DNA of 64,000 nt, taken from the NCBI GenBank assembly GCA_017526905.1, contig JAFXQT010000030.1:1-64000 (forward strand), written 5' to 3'. Both the position numbers and the translations under genes were made by a program. Positions 14,756 through 22,509 of this stretch are shown in pieces; position 1 is the first letter of the stretch, and every line of letters begins with the position of its first letter. The DNA is from Bacteroidaceae bacterium. GTDB lineage: Bacteria > Bacteroidota > Bacteroidia > Bacteroidales > Bacteroidaceae. The notes under the pieces were generated by a model. That model searched no databases. It was not told the origin of the DNA and saw nothing but the letters and a program-made list of their open reading frames with translations.

Positions 14756-16203
14756 ACCTCTATCTTCTTGTACTTCGGCACGAGGCTCTTCATCACCGAC
14801 CAGGCAATGATGTAGGCCACGGCACAGATGCAGAACACGATCATGTAGCCCGCCTCCTTGCCCTCGAAACCGAGGAAGGAGAAGGCCGAGCCCTGGGCGG
14901 CACTGTAGTCGAACAGCACGCCCGAGCCCATATTGATGAGGAACGAAGCTATGCCGCCGGCCATGGTGCCGATGCCTGTGATGGTGGCCACGGTGCTCTT
15001 GGGGAACATGTCGCCGATGGTGCTGTACAGGTTGGCCGACCACGACTGGTGTCCGGCACCCGCCAGACCGATGATCACTGCGGGGAACCAGGCGCTATAC
15101 ACGCCGAGCGGCTGGGCAAACAGGGCCGTGAGGGGGAAGAAGGCGAAGAGCAGCATGGCCAGCATGCGCCCGGCGTAGGGCTCCATGCCGCGGCGCTCCA
15201 CAAAGTACTTGGGCAGGTAGCCGCCGCCAATGCTCACCACCGTGACGATGAGGTAGAGCACGGAGATGAGGACGATGGCCTGCGACGAGTCGGAACGGTA
15301 GCCGTACTGGTCGCTGAAGTAGGCGGGTGCCCAGAACAGGAAGAACCACCACACGCCATCGGTGAAGAACTTACCGGCGATGAACGACCACGTCTGCCGG
15401 AAGCAGAAGCAGCGCAGGAAGGGGATGGCCCCCTGCCCTTCGGCCGCCGGCTGCGCCGATGCGGTGGGGTCGCTGCCAGCCTCATCCTGCAGGATATAGG
15501 CCAGCTCGGCCTTGTTCACGTGACGGCTCTGCTCGGGCTTGTCGTACATGGCCGACCAGAAGAACATCCAGACGAAACCGAGGGCACCGATGATGATGAA
15601 CGCCATCTCCCACCCCCAGGCACGGGCCAGCAGGGGAATGGTGGCTGGCGCAGCCAAAGCACCCACCGATGCGCCGGCATTGAAGATAGAGGTGGCCAGG
15701 GCACGGTCCTTGCGGGGGAAGTACTCGGCCGTCACCTTGATGGCGGCGGGGAAGTTGCCAGCCTCGCCCAGCGCCAGGATGGCGCGGCAGGCCAGGAAGA
15801 GCCACACCGACACGGTGCTCACCGCGAGCATCAGCGCCGACCCTTTCTCCAGGGCGATGAGCGCCTCCGTGCTCTCCACGCCCGTCCACCACATGGTCAC
15901 GGCACCGCAGGCGGCATGCAGGCAGGCCCCCAGCGACCACACGAAGATGGCGATGAGATAGCCGCGCTTGGTGCCGGCCCAGTCGATGAAGCGGCCGGCA
16001 AACAGGCTGATGATGGCATAGAAGATGGAGAAACTGCCGGTGATGAGCCCATAGTCGCTGTTGCTCCAATGGAACTCGGGCGCAATGAAGTCCTTCCACG
16101 TCAGCGAGAGGACCTGACGGTCCATGTAGTTGATGGTGGTGGCCACGAACAGCAGGCTGCACAGCCACCAGCGCCAGTTAGATTTTTTCATGGCAGGATG
16201 CAT
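14752..16203 (-). CDS. hexuronate MFS transporter (ExuT-like)
   Basis: A 483-residue major facilitator of the anion:cation symporter group, with about 12 membrane helices. TTINYMDRQVLSL in helix 1, FAGRFIDWAGTKRGYL in the loop after helix 2 and RAILALGEAGNFPAAIKVTAEYFP in the helix 4/5 region match the ExuT/GudP signatures. Its place between uxaC and uxaB indicates galacturonate/glucuronate uptake. A Met four codons downstream (MKKSNWRWW) is an equally good start. About 30 extra residues with low complexity (SDPTASAQPAAEGQGAIP) sit in the central cytosolic loop. Confidence 0.9.
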   Translation of the reverse strand: MHPAMKKSNWRWWLCSLLFVATTINYMDRQVLSLTWKDFIAPEFHWSNSDYGLITGSFSIFYAIISLFAGRFIDWAGTKRGYLIAIFVWSLGACLHAACGAVTMWWTGVESTEALIALEKGSALMLAVSTVSVWLFLACRAILALGEAGNFPAAIKVTAEYFPRKDRALATSIFNAGASVGALAAPATIPLLARAWGWEMAFIIIGALGFVWMFFWSAMYDKPEQSRHVNKAELAYILQDEAGSDPTASAQPAAEGQGAIPFLRCFCFRQTWSFIAGKFFTDGVWWFFLFWAPAYFSDQYGYRSDSSQAIVLISVLYLIVTVVSIGGGYLPKYFVERRGMEPYAGRMLAMLLFAFFPLTALFAQPLGVYSAWFPAVIIGLAGAGHQSWSANLYSTIGDMFPKSTVATITGIGTMAGGIASFLINMGSGVLFDYSAAQGSAFSFLGFEGKEAGYMIVFCICAVAYIIAWSVMKSLVPKYKKIEV

Positions 16204-16208
16204 TTCGG

Positions 16209-17624
16209 TTAGAACATAAAGTATTGCTTGGCGTTGTAGTAGCAGATGTCCTCGACCATCTGGCGCACGCGCTTCTCCTCATAGCCGGTGAAGGGGACGA
16301 GTCCCTGCTCGATGTCGTTGCCCAGCAGGTTGCACAGCGTGCGGCGGAAGTACTCGTGGCGCGGGTAGCTGAGGAACGAGCGCGAGTCGGTGAGCATGCC
16401 CACGAAGCGGCTGAGCAGGCCCAGCAGCGAGAGGGCGTTCATCTGCCGCTCCATGCCGTCCTTCTGGTCCAGGAACCACCAGCCCGAGCCCCACTGTATC
16501 TTGCCGGCCACGCTGCCGTCCTGGAAGTTGCCGAGCATCGTGGCCACCACCTCGTTGGCAGCAGGGTTCAGATTGTACAGGATGGTCTTGGTGAGATGGC
16601 CCTCGCCATCGAGCAGGTCCAGGAAGCGCGACATGGCGCGGGCCGTCTGGAACTCGCCGATGCTGTCGAAGCCCGTGTCGGGGCCCAGCTGGTGGAACAT
16701 GCGGCTGTTGTTGTCGCGCATGGCACCGTAGTGGTACTGCTGCACCCAGCCAGAGGCATGGTCCTGCACGGCAAAGATGTACAGCATGGCGCTCTTGAAC
16801 TTGCGCACCTCCGTGCCGGTCAGTTCCTGCCCGCCGTACACCTTATTAAATATAACGTCGATTTCCGAGTCGGTGTAGGGTTCGGCATAGAACTCCTCCA
16901 GCCCATGGTCGCTCAGGCGGCTGCCCTCGGCATGGAAGAAGTCGTGCCGCCGCTGCAGGGCATCCACGAAGTGGCCGAAGGTGCGTATGTCCACGTCGGC
17001 CGCAGCACCCAACCGCTCCACATAGGCACGGAAGTTGTCGGGGTTCTCCACGGCCATGGCCTTATCGGGGCGCCAGGCGGGCAGCATCTTTATTTCGAAG
17101 CCTTCGTCGCGCACCTGGCGGTGCCAGTGCAGGTCGTCCACGGGGTCGTCGGTGGTGCATACCACCTCCACGTTGTAGCGGCGCATCAGCCCACGGGCTG
17201 TCATGTCGGGGTCGTTCTGCAGGCGGTCGTTGCAGGCATCGAATATCTCGCGTGCCGTTTCGGGGTTCAGGCGCTTGTCTATGCCGAAGGCCGTCTTCAG
17301 TTCCAGGTGCGTCCAGTGGTACAGCGGGTTGCGCAGTGTGTAGGGCACGGTGGCGGCCCAAGCCTCGAACTTCTCCCAGTCGGTGGTGTCGGTGCCGGTG
17401 CAGAAGCGTTCGTCCACACCGTTGCTGCGCATGGCGCGCCACTTGTAGTGGTCGCCGCCCAGCCACAACTCGGTGATGCTGCGGAAGCGATGGTCCTCGG
17501 CCACCAGTTGAGGGCTCAGGTGGCAGTGGTAGTCGATGATGGGCAGCCCCTTGGCATGTTGGTGGTACAGCTGTTGCGCCGTCTCGGTCTGCAACAGGAA
17601 GTTGTCGTCCATGAAAGGTTTCAT
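16209..17624 (-). CDS. uxaC: uronate isomerase
   Basis: A 471-residue amidohydrolase-fold isomerase converting glucuronate to fructuronate and galacturonate to tagaturonate, the entry step for both branches encoded here. IIDYHCHLSP holds the metal-binding HxH motif; VVCTTDDPVDDL, GAMRDNNSRMF and FVGMLTDSRSFLSYPRHEYFR are family signatures. It is 5 nt upstream of the transporter gene and 8 nt downstream of glmM, so it appears to sit in one transcription unit with glmM unless an internal promoter exists. Confidence 0.97.
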   Translation of the reverse strand: MKPFMDDNFLLQTETAQQLYHQHAKGLPIIDYHCHLSPQLVAEDHRFRSITELWLGGDHYKWRAMRSNGVDERFCTGTDTTDWEKFEAWAATVPYTLRNPLYHWTHLELKTAFGIDKRLNPETAREIFDACNDRLQNDPDMTARGLMRRYNVEVVCTTDDPVDDLHWHRQVRDEGFEIKMLPAWRPDKAMAVENPDNFRAYVERLGAAADVDIRTFGHFVDALQRRHDFFHAEGSRLSDHGLEEFYAEPYTDSEIDVIFNKVYGGQELTGTEVRKFKSAMLYIFAVQDHASGWVQQYHYGAMRDNNSRMFHQLGPDTGFDSIGEFQTARAMSRFLDLLDGEGHLTKTILYNLNPAANEVVATMLGNFQDGSVAGKIQWGSGWWFLDQKDGMERQMNALSLLGLLSRFVGMLTDSRSFLSYPRHEYFRRTLCNLLGNDIEQGLVPFTGYEEKRVRQMVEDICYYNAKQYFMF

Positions 17625-17632
17625 CGTCGCCC

Positions 17633-19021
17633 CTATTTTGTCATTGAATACACCACTTCCATAATGTCCTTGCCCAGCTGGTCGGCAGCCTCCATGGTGG
17701 CCGCCTCGCTATAGACGCGGATGATGGGCTCGGTGTTGCTCTTGCGCAGATGCACCCACTTGTCGGGGAAGTCAATCTTCACGCCGTCGATGTCGTTCAC
17801 CTCCTCGTCCTTGTACAGTTCCTTCACGCGTGCCAGGATGGCATCCACGTCGGTGTCGGGTGTCAGGTCGATGCGGTTCTTGGCAATGCAGTAGGGGGGA
17901 TAGGTGGCACGCAGTTCGGAGGTCTTCATGCCGCGCTTGGCCAGGTAGGTCAGTATGAGGGCGATGCCCACGAGCGCGTCGCGGCCGTAGTGTGCGGCGG
18001 GATAGATGACGCCGCCGTTGCCCTCGCCGCCGATGACGGCATGGGTGGCCTTCATCTTCGTCACCACGTTCACTTCGCCCACGGCCGATGCGTTGTACTC
18101 GCAGCCGTACTTACGCGTCACGTCGCGCAGGGCACGGGTCGAGCTCAGGTTGCTCACGGTGTTGCCGGGCGTGTGCTGCAGGATATAGTCGGCCACGGTC
18201 ACGAGCGTGTATTCCTCGCCATACATGGTGCCGTCCTCGCAGAACAGGGCCAGACGGTCCACGTCGGGGTCCACCACGAAGGCGATGTCGTAGCCGCCCT
18301 TTTGCATCAGCGCCTTGATGTCGGCCAGGTTCTTCTCCAGCGGTTCGGGGTTGTGCTGGAAGTCGCCGGTGGGCTCGCCGTAGAGGCAGGTCACGGTCTG
18401 GACGCCCAGCTGCTCCAGCAGTTTGGGCAGGATGATGCCGCCCACCGAGTTCACGGTGTCCAGTGCCACGCGGAAATTGGCCTTGCGGATGGCCTCCACG
18501 TCAACCAGGTCCAGCGCCTTGACCAGGTCTATGTGCTTCTGGTCATAGGTGTCGTCCTCGCGGTAGTGTCCCAGGTGGTCCACATCGGCATACTCAAAGT
18601 CCTCGGCAGCAGCGATACGCAGCACCTCGGCCCCCTCCTGTGCGTTGAGGAACTCGCCGTCGCTGTTCAGCAGCTTCAGGGCGTTCCACTGGCGCGGGTT
18701 ATGGCTGGCCGTGAGGATGATGCCACCGCAGGCGCCCTCCTTCACCACGGCTATCTCGGTGGTGGGGGTGGTTGCCAGGCCGATGTTCACCACATCAAAG
18801 CCCATGCCCATCAGGGTGCCGCACACCACATTCTTCACCATCTCGCCGGAGATGCGGGCATCGCGGCCCACCACAATCTTGTTGGAGCCAACGGTCTCGG
18901 TCTTACGTATCAGGGTGGCATAGGCCGATACGAACTTAACAATGTCCAGGGGGTTGAGCGTGTCACCTGCACGGCCGCCTATGGTGCCGCGGATGCCTGA
19001 GATAGATTTAATCAGTGTCAT
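17633..19021 (-). CDS. glmM: phosphoglucosamine mutase
   Basis: A 462-residue alpha-D-phosphohexomutase. The phosphoserine loop is TASHNPRQWN (Ser106), the Mg2+ loop is DPDVDRLA (Asp251/253/255), the sugar-binding loop is GGEGNGGV, and the C-terminal phosphate site is RKSNTEPIIRVYSE. The first residues SISGIRGTIGG are the typical start. It interconverts glucosamine-6-P and glucosamine-1-P on the way to UDP-GlcNAc; phosphomannomutase activity cannot be excluded. It is divergent from a putative N-acetylhexosamine 1-kinase, and it heads the uronate operon with a gap of only 8 nt. Confidence 0.9.
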   Translation of the reverse strand: MTLIKSISGIRGTIGGRAGDTLNPLDIVKFVSAYATLIRKTETVGSNKIVVGRDARISGEMVKNVVCGTLMGMGFDVVNIGLATTPTTEIAVVKEGACGGIILTASHNPRQWNALKLLNSDGEFLNAQEGAEVLRIAAAEDFEYADVDHLGHYREDDTYDQKHIDLVKALDLVDVEAIRKANFRVALDTVNSVGGIILPKLLEQLGVQTVTCLYGEPTGDFQHNPEPLEKNLADIKALMQKGGYDIAFVVDPDVDRLALFCEDGTMYGEEYTLVTVADYILQHTPGNTVSNLSSTRALRDVTRKYGCEYNASAVGEVNVVTKMKATHAVIGGEGNGGVIYPAAHYGRDALVGIALILTYLAKRGMKTSELRATYPPYCIAKNRIDLTPDTDVDAILARVKELYKDEEVNDIDGVKIDFPDKWVHLRKSNTEPIIRVYSEAATMEAADQLGKDIMEVVYSMTK

Positions 19022-19123
19022 GATGTTATTATAGTTTTAAATACATAAGGTTCTTCATCCCGCCGCCGCCCACAGGGGCGGCAAAACGCGAGACATAATG
19101 TTTCTGATGGCTTGTTTTGTTGG

Positions 19124-19131
19124 CAAAAATA
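19124..19131 (-). promoter_or_regulatory. -7 box of glmM promoter
   Basis: TATTTTTG on the minus strand; a TTTG occurs 22 nt upstream, slightly wide of the usual spacing. The leader would be about 95 nt. Confidence 0.5.
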
Positions 19132-19170
19132 AGCAAAAAGGGCGTTCGCACTGCAAAAAAGCGCCACAAA

Positions 19171-19202
19171 TTTTGCCTTCTCCCGCACTTTTCCTAACTT
19201 CG
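19171..19202 (+). promoter_or_regulatory. promoter of the sugar kinase gene
   Basis: TTTTG (19171-19175), 19 nt, TAACTTCG (19195-19202), one mismatch to the TAnnTTTG consensus. Confidence 0.55.
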
Positions 19203-19337
19203 CCACGCGAAAGGGCCTATCGGCAAGGGCACAGTCCCCTGCGTCGGGGCGGGTCCGTAGCCACTAAACCACCGGCGCCAGCCCATAGGCCATCCCGCCC
19301 ACAACCTGCAATCATCCATTTTCAACTAAACAACACC

Positions 19338-20432
19338 ATGACCGACAACATCCTGAAACAAATTGTAGATCGCTTCGCCACCCGTGGCACCGTGAGCGAA
19401 ATCAAGCCCCTGGGCGAAGGCCTCATCAACGACACCCTCCTGGTGCGCACCGCCGAGCCCGACGCACCCGACTACGTGCTGCAACGCGTGAACACCAACG
19501 TCTTCCCCGACGTGGACATGCTCATGAACAACATCCGCGCCGTGACCAGCCACATACGCCACAAGCTGGAGGCCGAGGGCGCCACCGACATAGACCGCCG
19601 CGTGCTCACCTTCATCCCGCTGAAGAGCGACCCCGACAAGCTGTACACCACCGAGGGCGGCGACCCCTGGCGCCTCATGGTGTTCATCAAGGACGCCATC
19701 ACCAAGCAGGCCGTGAACCCCGCCTCGAGCGAGGCCGCCGGCGAGGCCTTCGGACACTTCCAGGCCATGCTGGCCGACATCCCCGTGCAGCTGGGCGAGA
19801 CCATCAAGGACTTCCACAACATGGAGTTCCGCATCGAACAGCTCAAGGAGGTGATGGCACTGGATCCCGCAGGCCGGAAGGCCGGCGTGCAGCCCATCCT
19901 GGACGAACTGCTCAGCTATGCCGACGAGATGACGCTGGCCGAGCGTCTGGGACGCGAGGGCAAACTGCCCAAGCGCATCTGCCACTGCGACACGAAGGTG
20001 AACAACATGATGTTCGACGAGCACGACCAGGTGCTCTGCGTCATCGACCTGGACACCGTCATGCCCAACTTCATCTTCTCCGACTACGGCGACTTCCTGC
20101 GCACGGCTGCCAACTTCACTGCCGAGGACGATCCCGACCTCTCGCACGTGGGCTTTAACATGGACATATTCAAGGCCTTCACACGCGGCTACCTGCGCGG
20201 CACCAAGGCATTCCTCACCGATGTGGAGCGCGACAACCTGCCCTACGCTGCCACTCTCTTCCCCTACATGCAGGCGGTGCGCTTCATGTGGGACTACCTG
20301 AACGGCGACAAGTACTGGAAGTGCCGCTACCCCGAGCACAACCTGGACCGCGTGCGCAACCAGCTGGCCCTGTTCAAGAGCGCCTATGCACTGAAGGACG
20401 AGATGGCCCGCTTCGTGCGCGACAACGCCTGA
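19338..20432 (+). CDS. N-acetylhexosamine 1-kinase-like phosphotransferase
   Basis: A 364-residue protein of the aminoglycoside/choline-kinase fold. The phosphate-positioning loop is PLGEGLINDTLLV, the catalytic loop is ICHCDTKVNNMMFD (Asp and Asn) and the metal-binding motif is VIDLDTVMPNF. Length and motifs resemble the NahK group, which phosphorylates N-acetylglucosamine/galactosamine at C1. The divergent neighbour glmM, another amino-sugar-1-phosphate enzyme, supports this. The start MTDNILKQIVDRF follows a short leader after a good promoter; the frame is open further upstream but without family similarity. A strong terminator follows. Confidence 0.75.
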   Translation: MTDNILKQIVDRFATRGTVSEIKPLGEGLINDTLLVRTAEPDAPDYVLQRVNTNVFPDVDMLMNNIRAVTSHIRHKLEAEGATDIDRRVLTFIPLKSDPDKLYTTEGGDPWRLMVFIKDAITKQAVNPASSEAAGEAFGHFQAMLADIPVQLGETIKDFHNMEFRIEQLKEVMALDPAGRKAGVQPILDELLSYADEMTLAERLGREGKLPKRICHCDTKVNNMMFDEHDQVLCVIDLDTVMPNFIFSDYGDFLRTAANFTAEDDPDLSHVGFNMDIFKAFTRGYLRGTKAFLTDVERDNLPYAATLFPYMQAVRFMWDYLNGDKYWKCRYPEHNLDRVRNQLALFKSAYALKDEMARFVRDNA

Positions 20433-20465
20433 GCCCACTCACACCGGCCTACAGCACACGCTGCC

Positions 20466-20500
20466 AAAGTGGAAAGGAGCCCCCCTTTCCACTTTTTTTG
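20466..20500 (+). terminator. intrinsic terminator after the sugar kinase
   Basis: A 12-bp perfect stem AAAGTGGAAAGG / CCTTTCCACTTT with a 6-nt loop, then a run of T residues. Confidence 0.9.
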
Positions 20501-20533
20501 TGCGCACGGCGCACATCATAAACAAAAAATGTG

Positions 20534-20541
20534 TATCTTTG
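20534..20541 (+). promoter_or_regulatory. -7 box of nhaA promoter
   Basis: TATCTTTG, 35 nt before the nhaA start; no clear -33 element is seen. Confidence 0.5.
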
Positions 20542-20576
20542 CCGCTGAATAGCAAACATAGGAAAAGTAAACCATT

Positions 20577-21959
20577 ATGGAACAAGACACTCCTAAAGTA
20601 CAAGGCCTGAAGGTCGAGACCTCCTTCGCCGGCCTCATCCGCCGCTACGTCAGCGCAAGCGGCCTGCTCATCATTGCCACTGTGCTGGCACTCATCTTTG
20701 CCAACCTGCCCGCCACACGCGAGGGCTATGCCTGGCTGTGGCAACAACCCGTATCGCTCAGCATCGGCTCGTTCAACGTGTTCAGCCACGGCGGACATGC
20801 CATGACGCTGATGGATCTCATCAACGACTTCCTCATGTTCTTCTTCTTCCTGAGCGTGGGCCTGGAGATCAAGCGCGAGGTGCTGTGCGGCGAGCTCAGC
20901 ACCCGACAGAAGGCATTGCTGCCCATCATCGGCGCCTGCGGCGGCATGCTCATGCCCGTCATTGTGTTTTATTGCGTGTGCTACGGACACCCCCTCATGG
21001 AGCGCGGCTGCGCCATCCCCATGGCCACCGACATTGCCTTCTCGCTGGGCGTGCTCAGCATGTTCAGCAAGCGCGTGCCCGTGGGCCTGAAGATATTCCT
21101 GGCAGCGCTGGCCGTGGCCGACGACCTGGGAGGCATCATCGTCATCGCCCTCTTCTACAGCGAAGGGCTAGCCTGGAAGTACCTGCTGGGCGCAGCACTC
21201 ATCGTGGCGGCACTGCTCATCGGCAACAAGCGCGACGTGCGCCTCAAAGCCTTCTACATGAGCCTGGGCATGGTGCTGTGGTACATGGTGCTCAACTCCG
21301 GCATCCACGCCACCATCGCCGGCGTGGTACTGGCCTTCTGCATCCCTGCCAACCTGACCAAGGGCACGCGCTACTATGCACAGCGCATACGCAAGTTGGT
21401 GAACCGCTACCCCGAGATTGACGTGACCGAGGCCGACAAGAACCGCGCCATCGTCATAGACAAAGGCGAGCTGCAAATCCTGCGCCGCATCGAGTCGGCC
21501 GCCGACAAACTCATCTCGCCGCTCCAGGACATCGAGGACCAGCTGGCCATGCCCATCAACTACGTGGTGATTCCCCTCTTTGCCTTTGCCAATGCCGGCG
21601 TCGATTTCGCGGGCATGAGCATCGGCAGCCTGTTCCACGGCGTGGCACTGGGCGTGTTCCTGGGCCTGCTCATAGGCAAGTTCACCGGCGTGCTCAGCTT
21701 CTCCTGGCTCAGCATGAAACTGTGTGTGTGCCAGATGCCCGCTGGCGCCAACTGGAAATCGTTTGCCAGCGTGTGCATGCTCTGCGGCATCGGCTTTACG
21801 GTGTCCATGTTCATCGCCGCCCTGAGCTACCCCACCCACCTGGGCGCCGACGCTGCCGACATGCTCAACGAAGCCAAGCTGGGCATCCTGTGCGGCACGG
21901 TGGCATCGGCACTGGTCGGCAGCTTCATGCTGCACTACACCCTCCCGCGCGAGTCATAG
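20577..21959 (+). CDS. nhaA: Na+/H+ antiporter NhaA
   Basis: A 460-residue NhaA with about 12 membrane helices, exporting Na+ in exchange for H+. The ion-binding aspartates lie in ALAVADDLGGIIVIALFYS; MATDIAFSLGVLSM and GLEIKREVLCGELS are family signatures. The loop at about 260-315 (RYPEIDVTEADKNRAIV...) is longer than in the enterobacterial protein (388 residues) and typical of Bacteroidetes NhaA. It is monocistronic, with its own promoter and a large gap behind. Confidence 0.96.
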   Translation: MEQDTPKVQGLKVETSFAGLIRRYVSASGLLIIATVLALIFANLPATREGYAWLWQQPVSLSIGSFNVFSHGGHAMTLMDLINDFLMFFFFLSVGLEIKREVLCGELSTRQKALLPIIGACGGMLMPVIVFYCVCYGHPLMERGCAIPMATDIAFSLGVLSMFSKRVPVGLKIFLAALAVADDLGGIIVIALFYSEGLAWKYLLGAALIVAALLIGNKRDVRLKAFYMSLGMVLWYMVLNSGIHATIAGVVLAFCIPANLTKGTRYYAQRIRKLVNRYPEIDVTEADKNRAIVIDKGELQILRRIESAADKLISPLQDIEDQLAMPINYVVIPLFAFANAGVDFAGMSIGSLFHGVALGVFLGLLIGKFTGVLSFSWLSMKLCVCQMPAGANWKSFASVCMLCGIGFTVSMFIAALSYPTHLGADAADMLNEAKLGILCGTVASALVGSFMLHYTLPRES

Positions 21960-22043
21960 CACGGGCCGCCGCTGGGCCCCCATCCTGCGCGGCCCGGCGC
22001 ACAGCATATACCCCCCCCAACACCCCCCTACCTCAAGGCTCGT

Positions 22044-22167
22044 CAAGGTGAACCTCGAGGTGACGATGACAGCTGTTGTCCACCCGGACGACAGCTGTCG
22101 TTCATGTGCACCACAGCTGTCGTTCACCCGAGCAACAGCTGTCACCGCTCCCTCGAGGTTGACCCAA
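22044..22167. repeat. 22-bp-phased palindrome array B (ACAGCTGT)
   Basis: ACAGCTGT occurs at 22069, 22091, 22113 and 22135, exactly 22 bp apart; the second unit extends to the 14-bp palindrome ACGACAGCTGTCGT. Degenerate dyads continue the same phase on both sides: AGGTGAACCT centred at 22050/51 and a GGTTGACC-like unit centred at 22160/61. Spacers are 8 nt. Confidence 0.88.
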
Positions 22168-22415
22168 ACGGGCAAGCAGGTACACACAGGCATGCCGTGA
22201 GCACAACCCGACGGCATGGTACACCGCACAGCGGCAGGACTTGAGCCGCCACAGCCATGCCTTTGTGCCACACGCGCAGAGAACGCGGCATTGCACCGCC
22301 GGAGTCGCAGCATTGCGCCCGCTATGAGACAAACCCGAAACATATTGAAACATACCGGTGCATGACTGGTCACCACACAGAATGAGGGTGTTTTGCACAC
22401 TTTTTGCCATAATTC

Positions 22416-22447
22416 TTTGGCGCGAATTACATTTAATGCTATTTTTG
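22416..22447 (+). promoter_or_regulatory. promoter of the DUF4859 gene
   Basis: TTTG (22416-22419), 20 nt, TATTTTTG (22440-22447): full consensus. The leader would be about 57 nt. Confidence 0.8.
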
Positions 22448-22509
22448 CCGCAAATACTGACAGAATCGAACCTAACTAATTACTTATTCATTACTAAAGC
22501 TAACTTTCT

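Larger units (their letters stand above)
19022..19337. other. divergent promoter region glmM / sugar kinase
   Basis: This 316-nt gap contains a minus-strand -7 box for glmM (19124-19131) and a plus-strand promoter for the kinase (19171-19202). No RNA gene or further open frame is evident. Confidence 0.6.
21960..22509. other. 550-nt gap with palindrome array and promoter
   Basis: The gap contains a 22-bp-phased palindrome array (22044-22167) and, at its end, the promoter of the DUF4859 gene. Between 22170 and 22400 I see only one weak hairpin (CATGCCGT with ACGGCATG around 22190-22220) and no convincing gene. Confidence 0.55.
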
